The notes below the pieces were generated by a model. It had not been told where the DNA came from. It made no database searches and saw only the letters and a program-made list of their open reading frames with translations. The translations under genes and the position numbers were made by a program. This document shows positions 1 to 8,454 of a stretch of DNA of 13,577 nt, piece by piece. Position 1 is the stretch's first letter; every line of letters starts with the position of its first letter. This DNA is from Cylindrotheca closterium (taxonomy: Eukaryota > Bacillariophyta > Bacillariophyceae > Bacillariales > Bacillariaceae), in assembly GCA_933822405.4 (NCBI GenBank), contig CAKOGP040001917.1, forward strand, positions 1 to 13,577. The letters are read 5' to 3'.

Positions 1-87
1 TATATATACGGTCAGTTCGGAAACTGCCTCATCCGTATTCAGGTCCATGTTGTTGGTGTCTTTGTCATTTTCAATATCCGTAGTCTT

Positions 88-1166
88 TTAAGAGCTTTCC
101 ACGAGAATGACGGAATTCTTGGTCGATTTGTCAGTATCCTCGTCATCCTCCTCCACCTCGTCCTTGGCATCATCGTCGTTGTGGATGCGATTGTCACCAG
201 AATCAAAATTGCCGTCTATTTCCATGTCGTGCCTTCTGTTGTTGGAGTTGTCGTCAACTGTCTCGTCAGAGTCCCACCCATCTGGTTGGCCGAACTTATT
301 GACAAGGCCAGTGTCCTTGGCGCCCACTGGATTGTCTTCCTCCTCCAAATCTTTGTAATCAGGATCAAATATCTTTTTGACCCCCTTGTGAATCTCCACC
401 TTATTAGTTTCATTGTTGGGAAATCCCTCAATCACCTTCAGTTTTATTCTTGAATGCAAGGGATTGAAGATTCCTCGAGAAATTCGTCAAAAAGCATTGT
501 CCATGGGTGATCAAATATGGAAGCGCACATCAGCCAAAACTGCACCAGAGGAGTCTCATTACGTAGGGCAGGATTTGTCGGATTGTCCCTAAAAAAATAA
601 AGATCTTCTTGTGGCACTGTTGCAACTTGCAAGGCAATTGCTCTCACCCCCCATGTGTATTCCATATTCTTGTCAACATTGCCCATGGCATCATCATCAA
701 AAAGCGAGATCAGGAATTTCAACGCTTGCCGCCAATCGTTTGCATATTGAGCGAATAGCATGTTGACCCTGACTTCAACTGAATAGTTAGCATAGGGGTC
801 TTTGAACGGGCTGTCAAACCGTGGAAGCGCTTGGGTCAACCAATTGTTATGGGTTTCCATCCATTGATTGAAAATGGAGTTGCCAAACAAAATCTTAGTG
901 GAATTATAATTGTAGCCGATAGCAACCAGGTCATGAGTAGAAAGACCAAAATCGATCAGTGGAGAAAAGAATGCTATCAACTCTTGAATCTCCGAAATAT
1001 TGTTACCACTGGGATCCCTGTCCTTAGGTTGACATAAATCAACTGCAGATGCGTTTTCCAATCTTTTTTCTTCGCTCTTTTTGGCGACAGAAACCGATTT
1101 GGATGTGGACCCGCCCGCCTTGTTGGCAGTCGTTGAAACAACCTTCAATGATGTATACTTCCCCAT
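88..1166 (-). pseudogene. Unknown protein, decayed reading frame joined to the broken copia integrase
   Basis: I do not recognise this protein. An ATG at 1166 opens a frame of about 240 residues: a Ser/Lys-rich N-terminus (first ~45 residues), then a globular, aromatic-rich region containing ILFGNSIFNQWMETHNNW and VQFWLMCASIFDHPWTMLFD. It ends with TAA at 444-446. The frame one base back (-1) is open across the end and carries on from about 470 to 88 with a very acidic tail (runs of Asp/Glu), stops at TAA 88-90, and stays open beyond to the window edge. The smooth hand-over suggests one original protein with a -1 frameshift and a nonsense change, or a programmed -1 shift; no slippery heptamer stands out. 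Upstream, its frame runs without a stop into copia integrase, which I take as chance after an insertion or rearrangement near 1300. It might be a structural protein of another mobile element; there is no zinc knuckle, protease or polymerase motif in view. Confidence 0.5.
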
Positions 1167-1300
1167 TGTAAAACAGTGAAATGCCAATGAATTGATAAAA
1201 ACTTCAGCAATTTCTACATAGACTTTAGTACTTAAACTACAAATACCATTTGCAAAGTTCCGATCGGTTCGGTGCTTTTCGTTTTTTGTTTTTCTTTTTC

Positions 1301-2577
1301 TATGTGCAAGAGCTACTCTGACTCGTTCTTTAAGCGTCCTATTGTTTTGCTCAGCTGTAGGCTCATGGTCTCCAGCTGCAGTTGGGTCAATAGTAACACC
1401 TATATTGTCTAGCATATCATCCGTTAGAGGAATGAATGCTTGATCACACTTTATCATCTTGACTTGAAAGCCTGCCTTGTTGCAGTGGCGGAATATCTTA
1501 TCCAATGTTTCAAATACAGGGTCAGTCTTCAGGTTCTGTATAGGAATACACGAGCAATAACACACAGTGGTAGCAATGCAGGTGAGAAACTTAGCATCTC
1601 CGATCTCCATGTGATCAATACATCAATACAGACGGTAATTGATCGATTATGTTGATACAATTCCTCTGGTGGACTTAAGAAGTCATTGTGTGTCTTCTTT
1701 GGAGTTGGTCTTGTTGACTTGCCTTTCAATGTAGATGCGTCAGGTCCAAAGATTGCTTCTGCATGATTGATCGCTTCTTCAGTGATAGGACAGTTCTTGA
1801 TGAGACCAGATTGGATTGCATACTTCAGACTTTTGGTGCTTGGAGCATTGAGTATGTGCATTGCACTTCTCGCTTCCATCGCAGCCTTGACTTGTCTTGG
1901 AGTGAATCCTTCCTTGTTCTTTCAAACAGTTGCCATCTTGGAGGTCATCCCGAGTCCAGCATATCCATTCTGTTTGTTTGAAGAAAGTTTGAAATGGGGT
2001 TGATTATTTAAGTTGCTTAACTGGCGACGGTACATTGCACTTGTCTCTTTGGCACCTGGTTTGACATTTGCTCCAAGTTGCTCCAACACATACACGCCCT
2101 TACAATTCACAAATTGCATCTTTCAATTTCCATCACAATGCACAATAAAAGCATTGTCAGCATCAGTATCCATAGTAATGCGGTATCCCGCAGCAATCAT
2201 CTCTCGCATAGCAAGTACATTGGCAATTCCATCTTCATCGTGATAAACTGGAGGTGGAAATCTTCCTAGAAAACCTTCTTTGTCGAGAACTCTGCTGCTA
2301 GTGTGCATGTCAAGTTCTTTCTCAGCATGACGGAGTCCATGCATAAGCTCACCATTACAAATGGTGGTGTTTGTACGACCACTGTCCATGATGACATGAT
2401 TGTACAACCCAAATGGATCTCTTTCCTTTCTGCGGCTTTGAATAAACTGCAGACCTCGATCTGCTTCAGTAGCAAGATCAGGCAAATCTTTGTCGTACCA
2501 GCAGGAGATGGAACAAGATAGACATCATAACCATTTTCATCCTTTCCCTTGATAGCATTGTGGAAGACATTTGACAT
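1301..2577 (-). pseudogene. copia Pol fragment: aspartic protease and integrase, truncated
   Basis: Pol begins MSNVFHNAIKGKDENGYDVY at 2577 and loses frame near 2490. The next frame holds the protease with catalytic DSG (2378-2386, MDSGRTNTTICNGELMHGLR) and a C-terminal region ending in NAFIVH. After an in-frame TGA at 2123-2125 come the GAG-pre-integrase-like segment, another TGA at 1922-1924, then EGFTPRQVKAAMEARSAMH and NCPITEEAINHAEAIFGPD leading into the integrase core. A further frameshift near 1605 splits the core. Later parts match the integrase pattern: KAGFQVKMIKCDQAF for the second Asp and HEPTAEQNNRTLKERVR for the catalytic Glu. Recognisable integrase ends at ALAHR, about 1300. 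No RT follows. Confidence 0.85.
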
Positions 2578-2583
2578 CTTGTA

Positions 2584-4421
2584 TTAGCCAGTCTTCACAA
2601 CCTGCGGAGTTCGAGCTTGAGTTCCATCAAATCCTTGGCGCACTTGAGCACCACTGAATCCTTGATGGCCAAGTTGCATTCCACTGAACGCAATCTCACC
2701 ATTGGCATTCATAGAGTAAGGGACAGTCACAGTGCCACCACCTTGAGTTGGAATCTGCATGAGCTGCATTCCTGCAGGAACTTGCATCATCTGATTACCT
2801 GTAGTACCAGCAAGTCGCAAAGGTGTGATAGTAACGCTTCCCACAACAGTCAAGGCTCCACTTGTGGATGCAGAAGCTCCAGGAACTATAGCTTGAACTG
2901 TATCTGGGACAGTTGCTCAAACCTGATTCAGATTGAGCTTCTTCCCAGAATCAACAAATTGATTCGGATCCTTCCATTGGGTCTTTGGTAGCAGTCTGTC
3001 TGGGCATTTTGGAGACATATGGTCTTCGTTGCCACACACATAACATGCTGCCTTCTTCTTTCCATCCTTTGGTTTGCCTTTGGTTTGCCTTTGGTTTGCC
3101 TTTGGTTTGCCTTTGGTTTGCCTTTGGTTTGCCTTTGCCTTTGCCTTTGCTGCCTTTGCTGCCTTTGCTGCCTTTGCTGCCTTTGCTGCCTTTGCTGCCT
3201 TTGTTGCCTTTGCCTTTGTTGCCTTTGTTGCCTTTGTTGCCTTTGTTGCTTTTGTTGCCTTTGTTGCCTTTGTTGCCTTTGTTGCCTTTGTTGCCTTTGT
3301 TGCCTTTGTTGCCTTTGTTGCCTTTGTTGCCTTTGTTGCCTTTGCCTTTGCCTTTGCCTTTGCCTTTGCCTTTGCCTTTGCCTTTGCCTTTACCTTTGCC
3401 TTTGCCTTTACCTTTACCTTTACCTTTACCTTTACCTTTACCTTTACCTTTATTAGGTTGGTCTTTTCCTTGGTATAGGTTCACTCCCGGATTCTTAATG
3501 ACATCCATGTGAATCTTCAATATATCTTGAGTTTTGCTGACCGTCTTTGGATAGAAATCCACTTCCCTGCAATAGTTTGTCTGAAGCTCCAGCATTAGAG
3601 GAGCTGTTCTTGTTTGATCTTGTTTGATCGCAGTTCCACAGAAATCCCGTTGCAAGAACGGCTTCAAAGATAGCATCCTTGAACTTGTCTTGAGCAGCAG
3701 TATCAGTGCTAGCAATAGCAGCATACTCTTTTGTCTTGACTGCAAACTTTTGGAACCAGGCAACGCCATATAGATCTTGCAGGACTTCAGCTTGTCTCAA
3801 GAATTGTTCCTTGAAATGAATCAAGTTTTTGGTTGTTCCTTGCTTCATAGCAAAGAACTTTTGGTTGGCTTCCCAGAAATCCAAGAAGTCATATTCAGCA
3901 TTGGCACTCTTCTTCATGAATTGTTCAATACGTTTCAAGAGTTTGATTGGATCTTCAAGAGTACTCGTGAAATTGGCTTCACCTCAAAGCTTGATATCCG
4001 TTGCCTTTGTCACAAACTTAAGCATGATGCTTGATTTGACGGTTCTCTTGTTTGTCTTGAAGTAGGCTGATCTTTGCATGTTCTTGTCGAGCTTTGCAGA
4101 AACGAGAATCTTGTTTTGGGCCATCTCTGTTTCTCTTGCAACCGCTTCAGTTTGAGTTGGGTCATTCAATGTTCGAGCGATTGCATTGAAGTCGATTGAC
4201 TTCCTATTGCAAATCAATTTCACCATGTCTTTGGAGCATTTCATTCCAGAAGCTTGGATGTAGTCAATCACTCTTTCTTTGGCATCTTTGTATGACAATC
4301 TTGCCTTTCCATTGTTTTCATCTTTTGTTGAAAAAAAATGTTTCACCACTGTTGAACTTGGATTGCGCTTGACTTTCTGAGGAGTCACACCTTTTCCACC
4401 ACCAGATGAAGAATGTCCCAT
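2584..4421 (-). pseudogene. copia Gag with Lys-Gly repeat tract and CCHC zinc knuckle, broken
   Basis: Gag coats the RNA and builds the particle. The ATG at 4421 (MGHSSSGGGKG) starts a capsid-like helical region, including EQFMKKSANAEYDFLDFWE. Then comes a long Lys-Gly/Asn-Lys-Gly tract from the repeat array at 3068-3452, a perfect CX2CX4HX4C zinc knuckle CYVCGNEDHMSPKC at 3045-3004, and a Gln/Gly-rich tail ending TAA at 2584-2586. Damage: in-frame TGA at 3984-3986 and 2917-2919; a 10-bp tandem duplication (TTGTTTGATC, 3610-3629) that shifts frame, and ignoring one copy rejoins it (NCDQTRTAPLMLELQT); and six copies of an 11-bp unit that put the zinc knuckle out of frame with the Lys-Gly tract. 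The TAA end is in the same frame as the pol ATG at 2577, nine bases on. Confidence 0.85.
3068..3452 (-). repeat. Compound tandem repeat (11-, 9- and 6-bp units) inside gag
   Basis: Plus-strand order: six perfect copies of the 11-mer TTTGGTTTGCC (3068-3133), then 6-mers TTTGCC, 9-mers TTTGCTGCC and TTTGTTGCC (about 25 in all), then 6-mers TTTGCC and TTTACC up to about 3452. Read on the minus strand, the 9-mers encode Gly-Ser-Lys and Gly-Asn-Lys and the 6-mers encode Gly-Lys, giving a highly basic, nucleic-acid-binding tract ahead of the zinc knuckle. The 9- and 6-mers keep frame whatever their number. The 11-mer does not: one or four copies would keep the zinc knuckle in frame, six do not. Confidence 0.97.
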
Positions 4422-4503
4422 TGTCAACAAATCACTCACTCCTTTGTAGATAAGGCAGTGCTGTTCTTGACATATTTTTGTTTTGTTGCCTTTTGTGATT
4501 GAA

Positions 4504-5009
4504 TGTTAGAATAAAGCAAAATTGTTCTATTGTGAGTGCCTTTAGCGCTCAGAACAAACTCTCTGCAATCTAAATTTGTAATCGACTATACAACACTTTC
4601 ACTACAATAGTTCTCCTGTGTTAGGTATACTTTGAGTGAAATTGTTCCTATTTGATTAATGTTTGGCTTGAATTGATGATTCAATCACAAAAGTAAGTTC
4701 AACGATTTTTCTTTGGAAAATCCCTTGTTTACAGAACTTGATTCGACCTCTACGACGATTCTGTGTTGGATACAGTACTTTGGGACATATTGTATTATTC
4801 CCTACTGCATTGTACACAACATCGATAACACACTTGTATAGGGTCATTCCCTTTTTGTGTGGATGTAGTTTGTCCGACAGACTTGCGTCCGGCATACTTG
4901 CGGCGAATCCCGACATCACGATCAAAGTCCGATCGTACGTGTCGAAAACTTCGTACTTGAATAGTTTCTTTTCGGAACGTAAAAACTCATATTTCGTCAT
5001 ATCCCAACA
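4504..5009 (-). repeat. 5' LTR of the minus-strand copia element
   Basis: On the minus strand this 506-bp stretch starts TGTTGGGATATGACG at 5009 and ends CTTTATTCTAACA at 4504, giving the TG...CA ends expected of an LTR. It sits 83 nt ahead of the gag ATG at 4421. A small hairpin (GAGCG/CACTC arms, G-T pair allowed) lies near its end at about 4531-4548. The part from 4717 to 5009 is repeated at 7281-7571 with the same flanking DNA beyond it, so that second copy came by segmental duplication and is not the 3' LTR. Long open frames inside the LTR occur in both copies but match nothing I know. No 3' LTR is in the window, so the boundaries rest on terminal sequence and position only. Confidence 0.65.
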
Positions 5010-5685
5010 CCGTAGCTGTAATGAGAGCCTCAACGCTCTAGCTACCTCTGGAGTATACTGAGATCGAATCTACATGGGCTATGGATTGCCTACAATAGGA
5101 ACAGGTGCCAGTGATGCTGGGCTTCAACCTGCAGATGAACAGTCTCACCACTTCCTATTAGATCTTATTCTACTGCTATTCTTGCCAGAAGTTGATCAAC
5201 AATGATCTCCACAAGCAGGTACAAAAAATCTCTTCCGGAAGCTGCCTGCGTCAGCTCTCACCAGCTGTCGCGGCGCATAAAGCACATACGCACATGTTCT
5301 TCACAAAATAGTCACAGACTAGATCTACCTTCAATACTTATCCACCTCTGTACGTACTCAAACCGTACTTCTGTCCGTGTTCGATATCACCAATGTCCGA
5401 CTTCACTGTCCGACCTGTTTGACTGTTCTTTTACCTATCAAGATCCCATTTCACCAACACACTCCTGTCGTATCGACGACTCCAGTTGCGATAACGAATC
5501 CTTTTTCTTTTAATATGTAACGTGTATATCACACCATGTAGGCTAAAACAGCCGGTCTGGTCCTAAAAAATGTGACAAGCTGGTTCTGACCCAGCTACCG
5601 GTATATCCTATCTATTTGTCATGCCTGAAGACCACTTTTAATCCATTAAGTACTTTGTTAGTCCCAACAGTACTTCATTAGTTCT
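4717..5685. repeat. 969-bp duplicated segment, intact copy
   Basis: This segment recurs at 7281-9461, where it is split by a DNA transposon. By eye the first 533 bp differ by three substitutions and one single-base deletion, and the remaining ~435 bp look identical. It contains the outer 293 bp of the copia LTR, then about 680 bp of flanking sequence. There are no TG/CA ends at the segment borders, and no target duplication at the outer ends (4716 and 9462), so it does not behave as an LTR pair. It reads as a recent segmental duplication that includes an older LTR insertion. The stretch 5010-5685 holds no convincing gene; an open frame at 5202-5513 matches nothing known. This copy keeps the empty target site (GCCTGCGTC, 5246-5254) of the transposon. 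Confidence 0.9.
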
Positions 5686-5710
5686 TACACGCGCACGTGA
5701 ATTCCCAACA
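5524..5710. repeat. Short interspersed repeat, LTR-end-like, copy 1
   Basis: This runs from GTATATCACACCA to GAATTCCCAACA. Two further copies exist: 5923-6127 (full to the CCCAACA end) and 9300-9461 (truncated). Copies at 5524 and 9300 share a ~20-bp deletion after TTTTAATCCAT that the 5923 copy lacks (it has ATAAACCTGGATTTTCCACA there), so the 5923 copy is the more complete form. The CA end and the TATAAA in the complete copy suggest the 3' part of an LTR. It contains a small hairpin (AGCTGG...CCAGCT). Confidence 0.8.
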
Positions 5711-5823
5711 CACTCCTTTGAGCGATGGATCGTGCATGTGATTCATTCGATCGGACATTCTGTCTGTCCGTTTGTTGTCGGCCCTTATTCAATTGTTCGT
5801 TTTACTCACTCCTTTGAGCCCCT

Positions 5824-5920
5824 ATTCTCCAGGGATTTGAACCCTTGACCTCAGCTTTGTCTCTTATCTCGAGACCTCCTATCTTTTGCAGTCTATCTAC
5901 TGCAGCTAGGTACTGAAACT
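5824..5920 (-). other. tRNA-like sequence, possibly a tRNA-derived SINE relic
   Basis: On the minus strand three arms appear in tRNA order: a D-like hairpin GCAGT-AGATAG-ACTGC (5903-5888), an anticodon-like hairpin GTCTC-GAGATAA-GAGAC with a 7-nt loop (5875-5859), and a T arm AGGG-TTCAAAT-CCCT with a good pol III B box GGTTCAAATCC (5843-5833). It is not a functional tRNA. Position 33 is A instead of T, 12 nt separate the D and anticodon arms, and no acceptor stem forms around GAGAATA. A SINE or a decayed tRNA pseudogene fits best. It lies between two copies of the LTR-like repeat, in the otherwise gene-free stretch 5711-5922. Confidence 0.4.
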
Positions 5921-5922
5921 CA

Positions 5923-6127
5923 GTATATCACACCAGTTTGGCTAAAACAGCCAGTCTGGTCCTAAAAAATGTGACAAGCTGGTTCTGACCCAGCTACCGG
6001 TATATCCTATCTATTTGTCACGCCTGAAGACCACTTTTAATCCATATAAACCTGGATTTTCCACAAGTACTTTGTTAGTCCCAACAGTACTTCATTAGTT
6101 CTTACACGCGCACGTGAATTCCCAACA
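5923..6127 (+). repeat. Short interspersed repeat, complete-end copy abutting copia RT
   Basis: About 205 bp, the fullest copy of the repeat at 5524-5710. It ends CCCAACA at 6127, and the very next bases are copia reverse-transcriptase codons (LCKRVRWDL from 6128). An LTR-type CA end joined directly to the middle of a pol frame is what an insertion into RT would leave. The matching left junction is not in the window. TATAAACC at about 6046 could be a core promoter of the LTR from which this repeat comes. Confidence 0.75.
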
Positions 6128-6762
6128 CTATGCAAGAGAGTTAGATGGGACTTAATGACTGCAGATGCATTTTTGACAACCAGAGTCTCCAAGCCAGACA
6201 AAGACGATTACGCAAAATTGGGCAGATCCATTTGAGAGCTACCAAGTACATGCCCCTGACAATTGAGTTGGACGACAAGTTTGTCATGCAATGGTGGGTG
6301 GGCGCGTCCTTTGCAGTTCACAAGGACATGAAGAGCCACACTGGTGCTGGATTAACCATGGGTAAGGGCGCCATCATCGCTATCTCAACTAAGCAAAAGA
6401 TCAATACCGACAGTTTGACTGTAGCGGAGTTGGTTGGAGTACACGATGCACTACCTATGATCATGTGGTCCAGGTACTTCATCATTTCACAAGGATACGA
6501 AGTGGTCAAAAACATCATCCACCAGGACAATCAGAGTGCCATGCTGCTGGAGAAGAATGGAAGATCATCTTGCGGCAGGAAGACAAGAGCCCTTGACGTG
6601 CGATACTTTTCTATTACTGGCAAGATCAAGAGTGGATTCATGAGAGTACTTCACTGCCCGACAGCCAAAATGCTGGGAGACTTCTTCACCAAGCCTACAC
6701 AGGGAACACTGTTCTGCACATTCAGAAACCTCATTATGAACCCTTCCGACCAATACTCCTAG
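6128..6762 (+). pseudogene. copia Pol 3' fragment: end of reverse transcriptase and RNase H, catalytically dead
   Basis: The fragment opens at 6128 in the RT connection region (LCKRVRWDLMTADAFLTTR, then VSKPDKDDYAKLGR). It shifts frame near 6220-6235, where the first frame hits TGA at 6233, and continues as LRATKYMPLTIELDDKF into RNase H. The RNase H motifs are WWVGASFAVHKDMKSHTG, TVAELVGVHDAL, HQDNQSAMLLEKNG, LDVRYFSITGKIKSG and the typical end MLGDFFTKPTQGTLF, with TAG at 6760-6762. The first catalytic Asp, usually in WxVDASF, is Gly here (codon GGC at 6301). Glu of AEL and Asp of QDNQ and LDVRYF are kept. It is 5'-truncated by the repeat end at 6127. Confidence 0.88.
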
Positions 6763-7280
6763 TGCACTTGGACACTGGAGTGCGTTGTTGGAGCAAAGCT
6801 GATTTGCCATTAGTGACTCACCAGTCACAAACGCCAATCACGTTTATTACAATTACATGTCCCACGGCATATTGGTTGGAATTTATTGGTCGGAGTATGA
6901 CTGGTACTCGTGGACGTATTAGCTTACGACAACGAGAATCTTTAGAACAAGTAGAAAGCGAATGTTCAGAATACAGTGCAATTGCAAAGCGTTTTGCAAT
7001 CCTCATTGTTTTCTGAAAATTCTAAAAGACTAAAGTGATTTACAGCACACCTGCGGTGCGGATCTATCTGTTCTATTAGTTAGGCGGGACAGTCTCGATC
7101 GGCATTTCTGGCGTTGCCTCAACGCTGTATTCAGCAGTTTTTTAATGACAGAAAAGGACTACTTATGTCCATTGCAGTGCTTCGGGGAAGTTCGCTTACT
7201 TTTCTCCTGCCTGAAACGGTTGGATCAAGAGCTACTACAGTATGTACTCGCCTGGAATATTCAGATTATAATATGATTCA
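6763..7280. other. Gene-free stretch, possibly the 3' LTR remnant of the plus-strand copia
   Basis: No coding sequence is recognisable; the short open frame at 6762-7016 matches nothing I know. TGTTGGAGC at 6786, just after the pol stop, could be an LTR start. A hairpin GCGTT-GCCTC-AACGC at about 7112-7126 resembles hairpins in other LTR-like stretches here (near 5025 and 8290). The stretch is cut by the edge of the duplicated segment at 7281, so no LTR end can be confirmed. Confidence 0.25.
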
Positions 7281-7811
7281 AAAATCCCTTGTTTACAGAA
7301 CTTGATTCGACCTCTACGACGATTCTGTGTTGGATACAGTACTTTGGGACATATTGTATTATTCCCTACTGCATTGTACACAACATCGATAACACACTTG
7401 TATAGGGTCATTCCCTTTTTGTGTGGATGTAGTTTGTCCGACAGACTTGCGTCCGGCATACTTGCGGCGAATCCCGACATCACGATCAAAGTCTGATCGT
7501 ACGTGTCGAAAACTTCGTACTTGAATAGTTTCTTTTCGGAACGTAAAAACTCATATTCGTCATATCCCAACACCGTAGCTGTAATGAGAGCCTCAACGCT
7601 CTAGCTACCTCTGGAGTATACTGAGATCAAATCTACATGGGCTATGGATTGCCTACAATAGGAACAGGTGCCAGTGATGCTGGGCTTCAACCTGCAGATG
7701 AACAGTCTCACCACTTCCTATTAGATCTTATTCTACTGCTATTCTTGCCAGAAGTCGATCAACAATGATCTCCACAAGCAGGTACAAAAAATCTCTTCCG
7801 GAAGCTGCCTG

Positions 7812-7866
7812 CAAGACAGGGTAATTTTCATAAATAAGGACAAGGGGACAGACGGGTGTCACCGCT
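7812..7866 (+). repeat. Left terminal inverted repeat of the DNA transposon
   Basis: The first 18 bases match the right end with one mismatch. The imperfect repeat continues to about 55 bp through GGACAGACGGG. The same left end occurs at 12928-12989, which independently defines the terminus, including the CTG in front. Confidence 0.88.
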
Positions 7867-8043
7867 CTCTCAAGCGGGTTGCGTGCCAACACAAATGCAT
7901 CAAAAATTAACGGTCATCGTCGTCTGCAAGCGGAATGAAAAAGCTCGAACCAAATTTGCACACGATTCAAATCGGCATTGCGAGCACTACATCCTCGTAC
8001 AACAGTGAATACAACGGATGTGGAATCTGGAATCCACGACTCT

Positions 8044-8156
8044 GAAATTCCATTTCCGCATCATGCGGAAATAGAATTTCCATTTCCGCATCATGCAGAA
8101 ATAGAATTTCCATTTCCGCATCATGCGGAAATGGAATTTCCATTTCCGCATTCGGA
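8044..8156 (+). repeat. Left subterminal array of 30-bp palindromic units (about 3.5 copies)
   Basis: Units start at 8051, 8081, 8111 and 8141 (partial). Each carries the palindrome TTTCCGCATCATGCGGAAA with a single central base, separated by a spacer such as AGAATTTCC. One unit has CAG for CGG and so loses one pair. The array ends in CATTCGGAAGCTGG. Likely roles are transposase binding or hairpin formation. Confidence 0.93.
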
Positions 8157-8208
8157 AGCTGGAGCCAAAAGATTTCTTTAAGGGAAAGAAAAATTGGGGG
8201 AAGCATTT

Positions 8209-8454
8209 GATTCCATACGCCAAAAGATACTGGTAGGGAGTGGAGAATGCCAAAAGAAAATGTCAGGAGATATATATGAATACAACTAGCTTTGGGTGCC
8301 TCAGCGCCCATAGTTCTTGTATCCCTCCGGTGGCTAGATACTAGCTCCTGTTCCGATAGCGATCTATTGACACTATAGTAAACTATACATATTCAGCATT
8401 ACACAACATCCAAGATCAATCGCGGATCAGAGCAAGGGAATATTAGTGCTTACA
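8209..8454 (+). repeat. LTR-like fragment in the core of the DNA transposon
   Basis: It follows a purine-rich tract (GGGAAAGAAAAATTGGGGGA, 8182-8201) and runs from TGATTCC to GCTTACA. It contains TATATATGAATAC at about 8270 and a hairpin GGGTG-CCTCAG-CGCCC just after it. GGATCAGAGC at about 8426 resembles the initiator-tRNA primer-binding site of many copia elements. These are individually weak signals; no second copy is present to define LTR ends. Confidence 0.25.

Larger units (their letters stand above)
1301..5009 (-). mobile_element. Decayed Ty1/copia-type LTR retrotransposon, 5' part (LTR, gag, protease, integrase)
   Basis: Read on the minus strand, the order is LTR (5009-4504), an 83-nt leader, gag (4421-2584), then pol with protease and integrase. 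Integrase upstream of where RT should be is the copia arrangement. RT, RNase H and the 3' LTR are missing because the pol frame changes to unrelated sequence near 1300. The element is dead: four in-frame TGA codons, a 10-bp duplication in gag, an out-of-frame 11-bp repeat array, and at least one frameshift each in the protease and integrase regions. The plus-strand RT/RNase H fragment at 6128-6762 points the other way and is not simply its missing 3' half. Confidence 0.88.

Noticed and set aside
2985..3512. Plus-strand low-complexity frames (Leu-Pro, Ala-Phe, Cys-Leu repeats)
   Set aside because: They are antisense readings of the Gag Lys-Gly repeat array; the real coding sense is minus.
4656..5033. 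A 125-residue minus-strand frame in the LTR, also open at 7235-7573
   Set aside because: It lies within the LTR and duplicated segment, matches no family, and the two copies are one recent duplication, so shared openness proves nothing.
6762..7016. 84-residue frame after the RNase H stop
   Set aside because: No recognisable domain; it more likely reads through LTR-type sequence.
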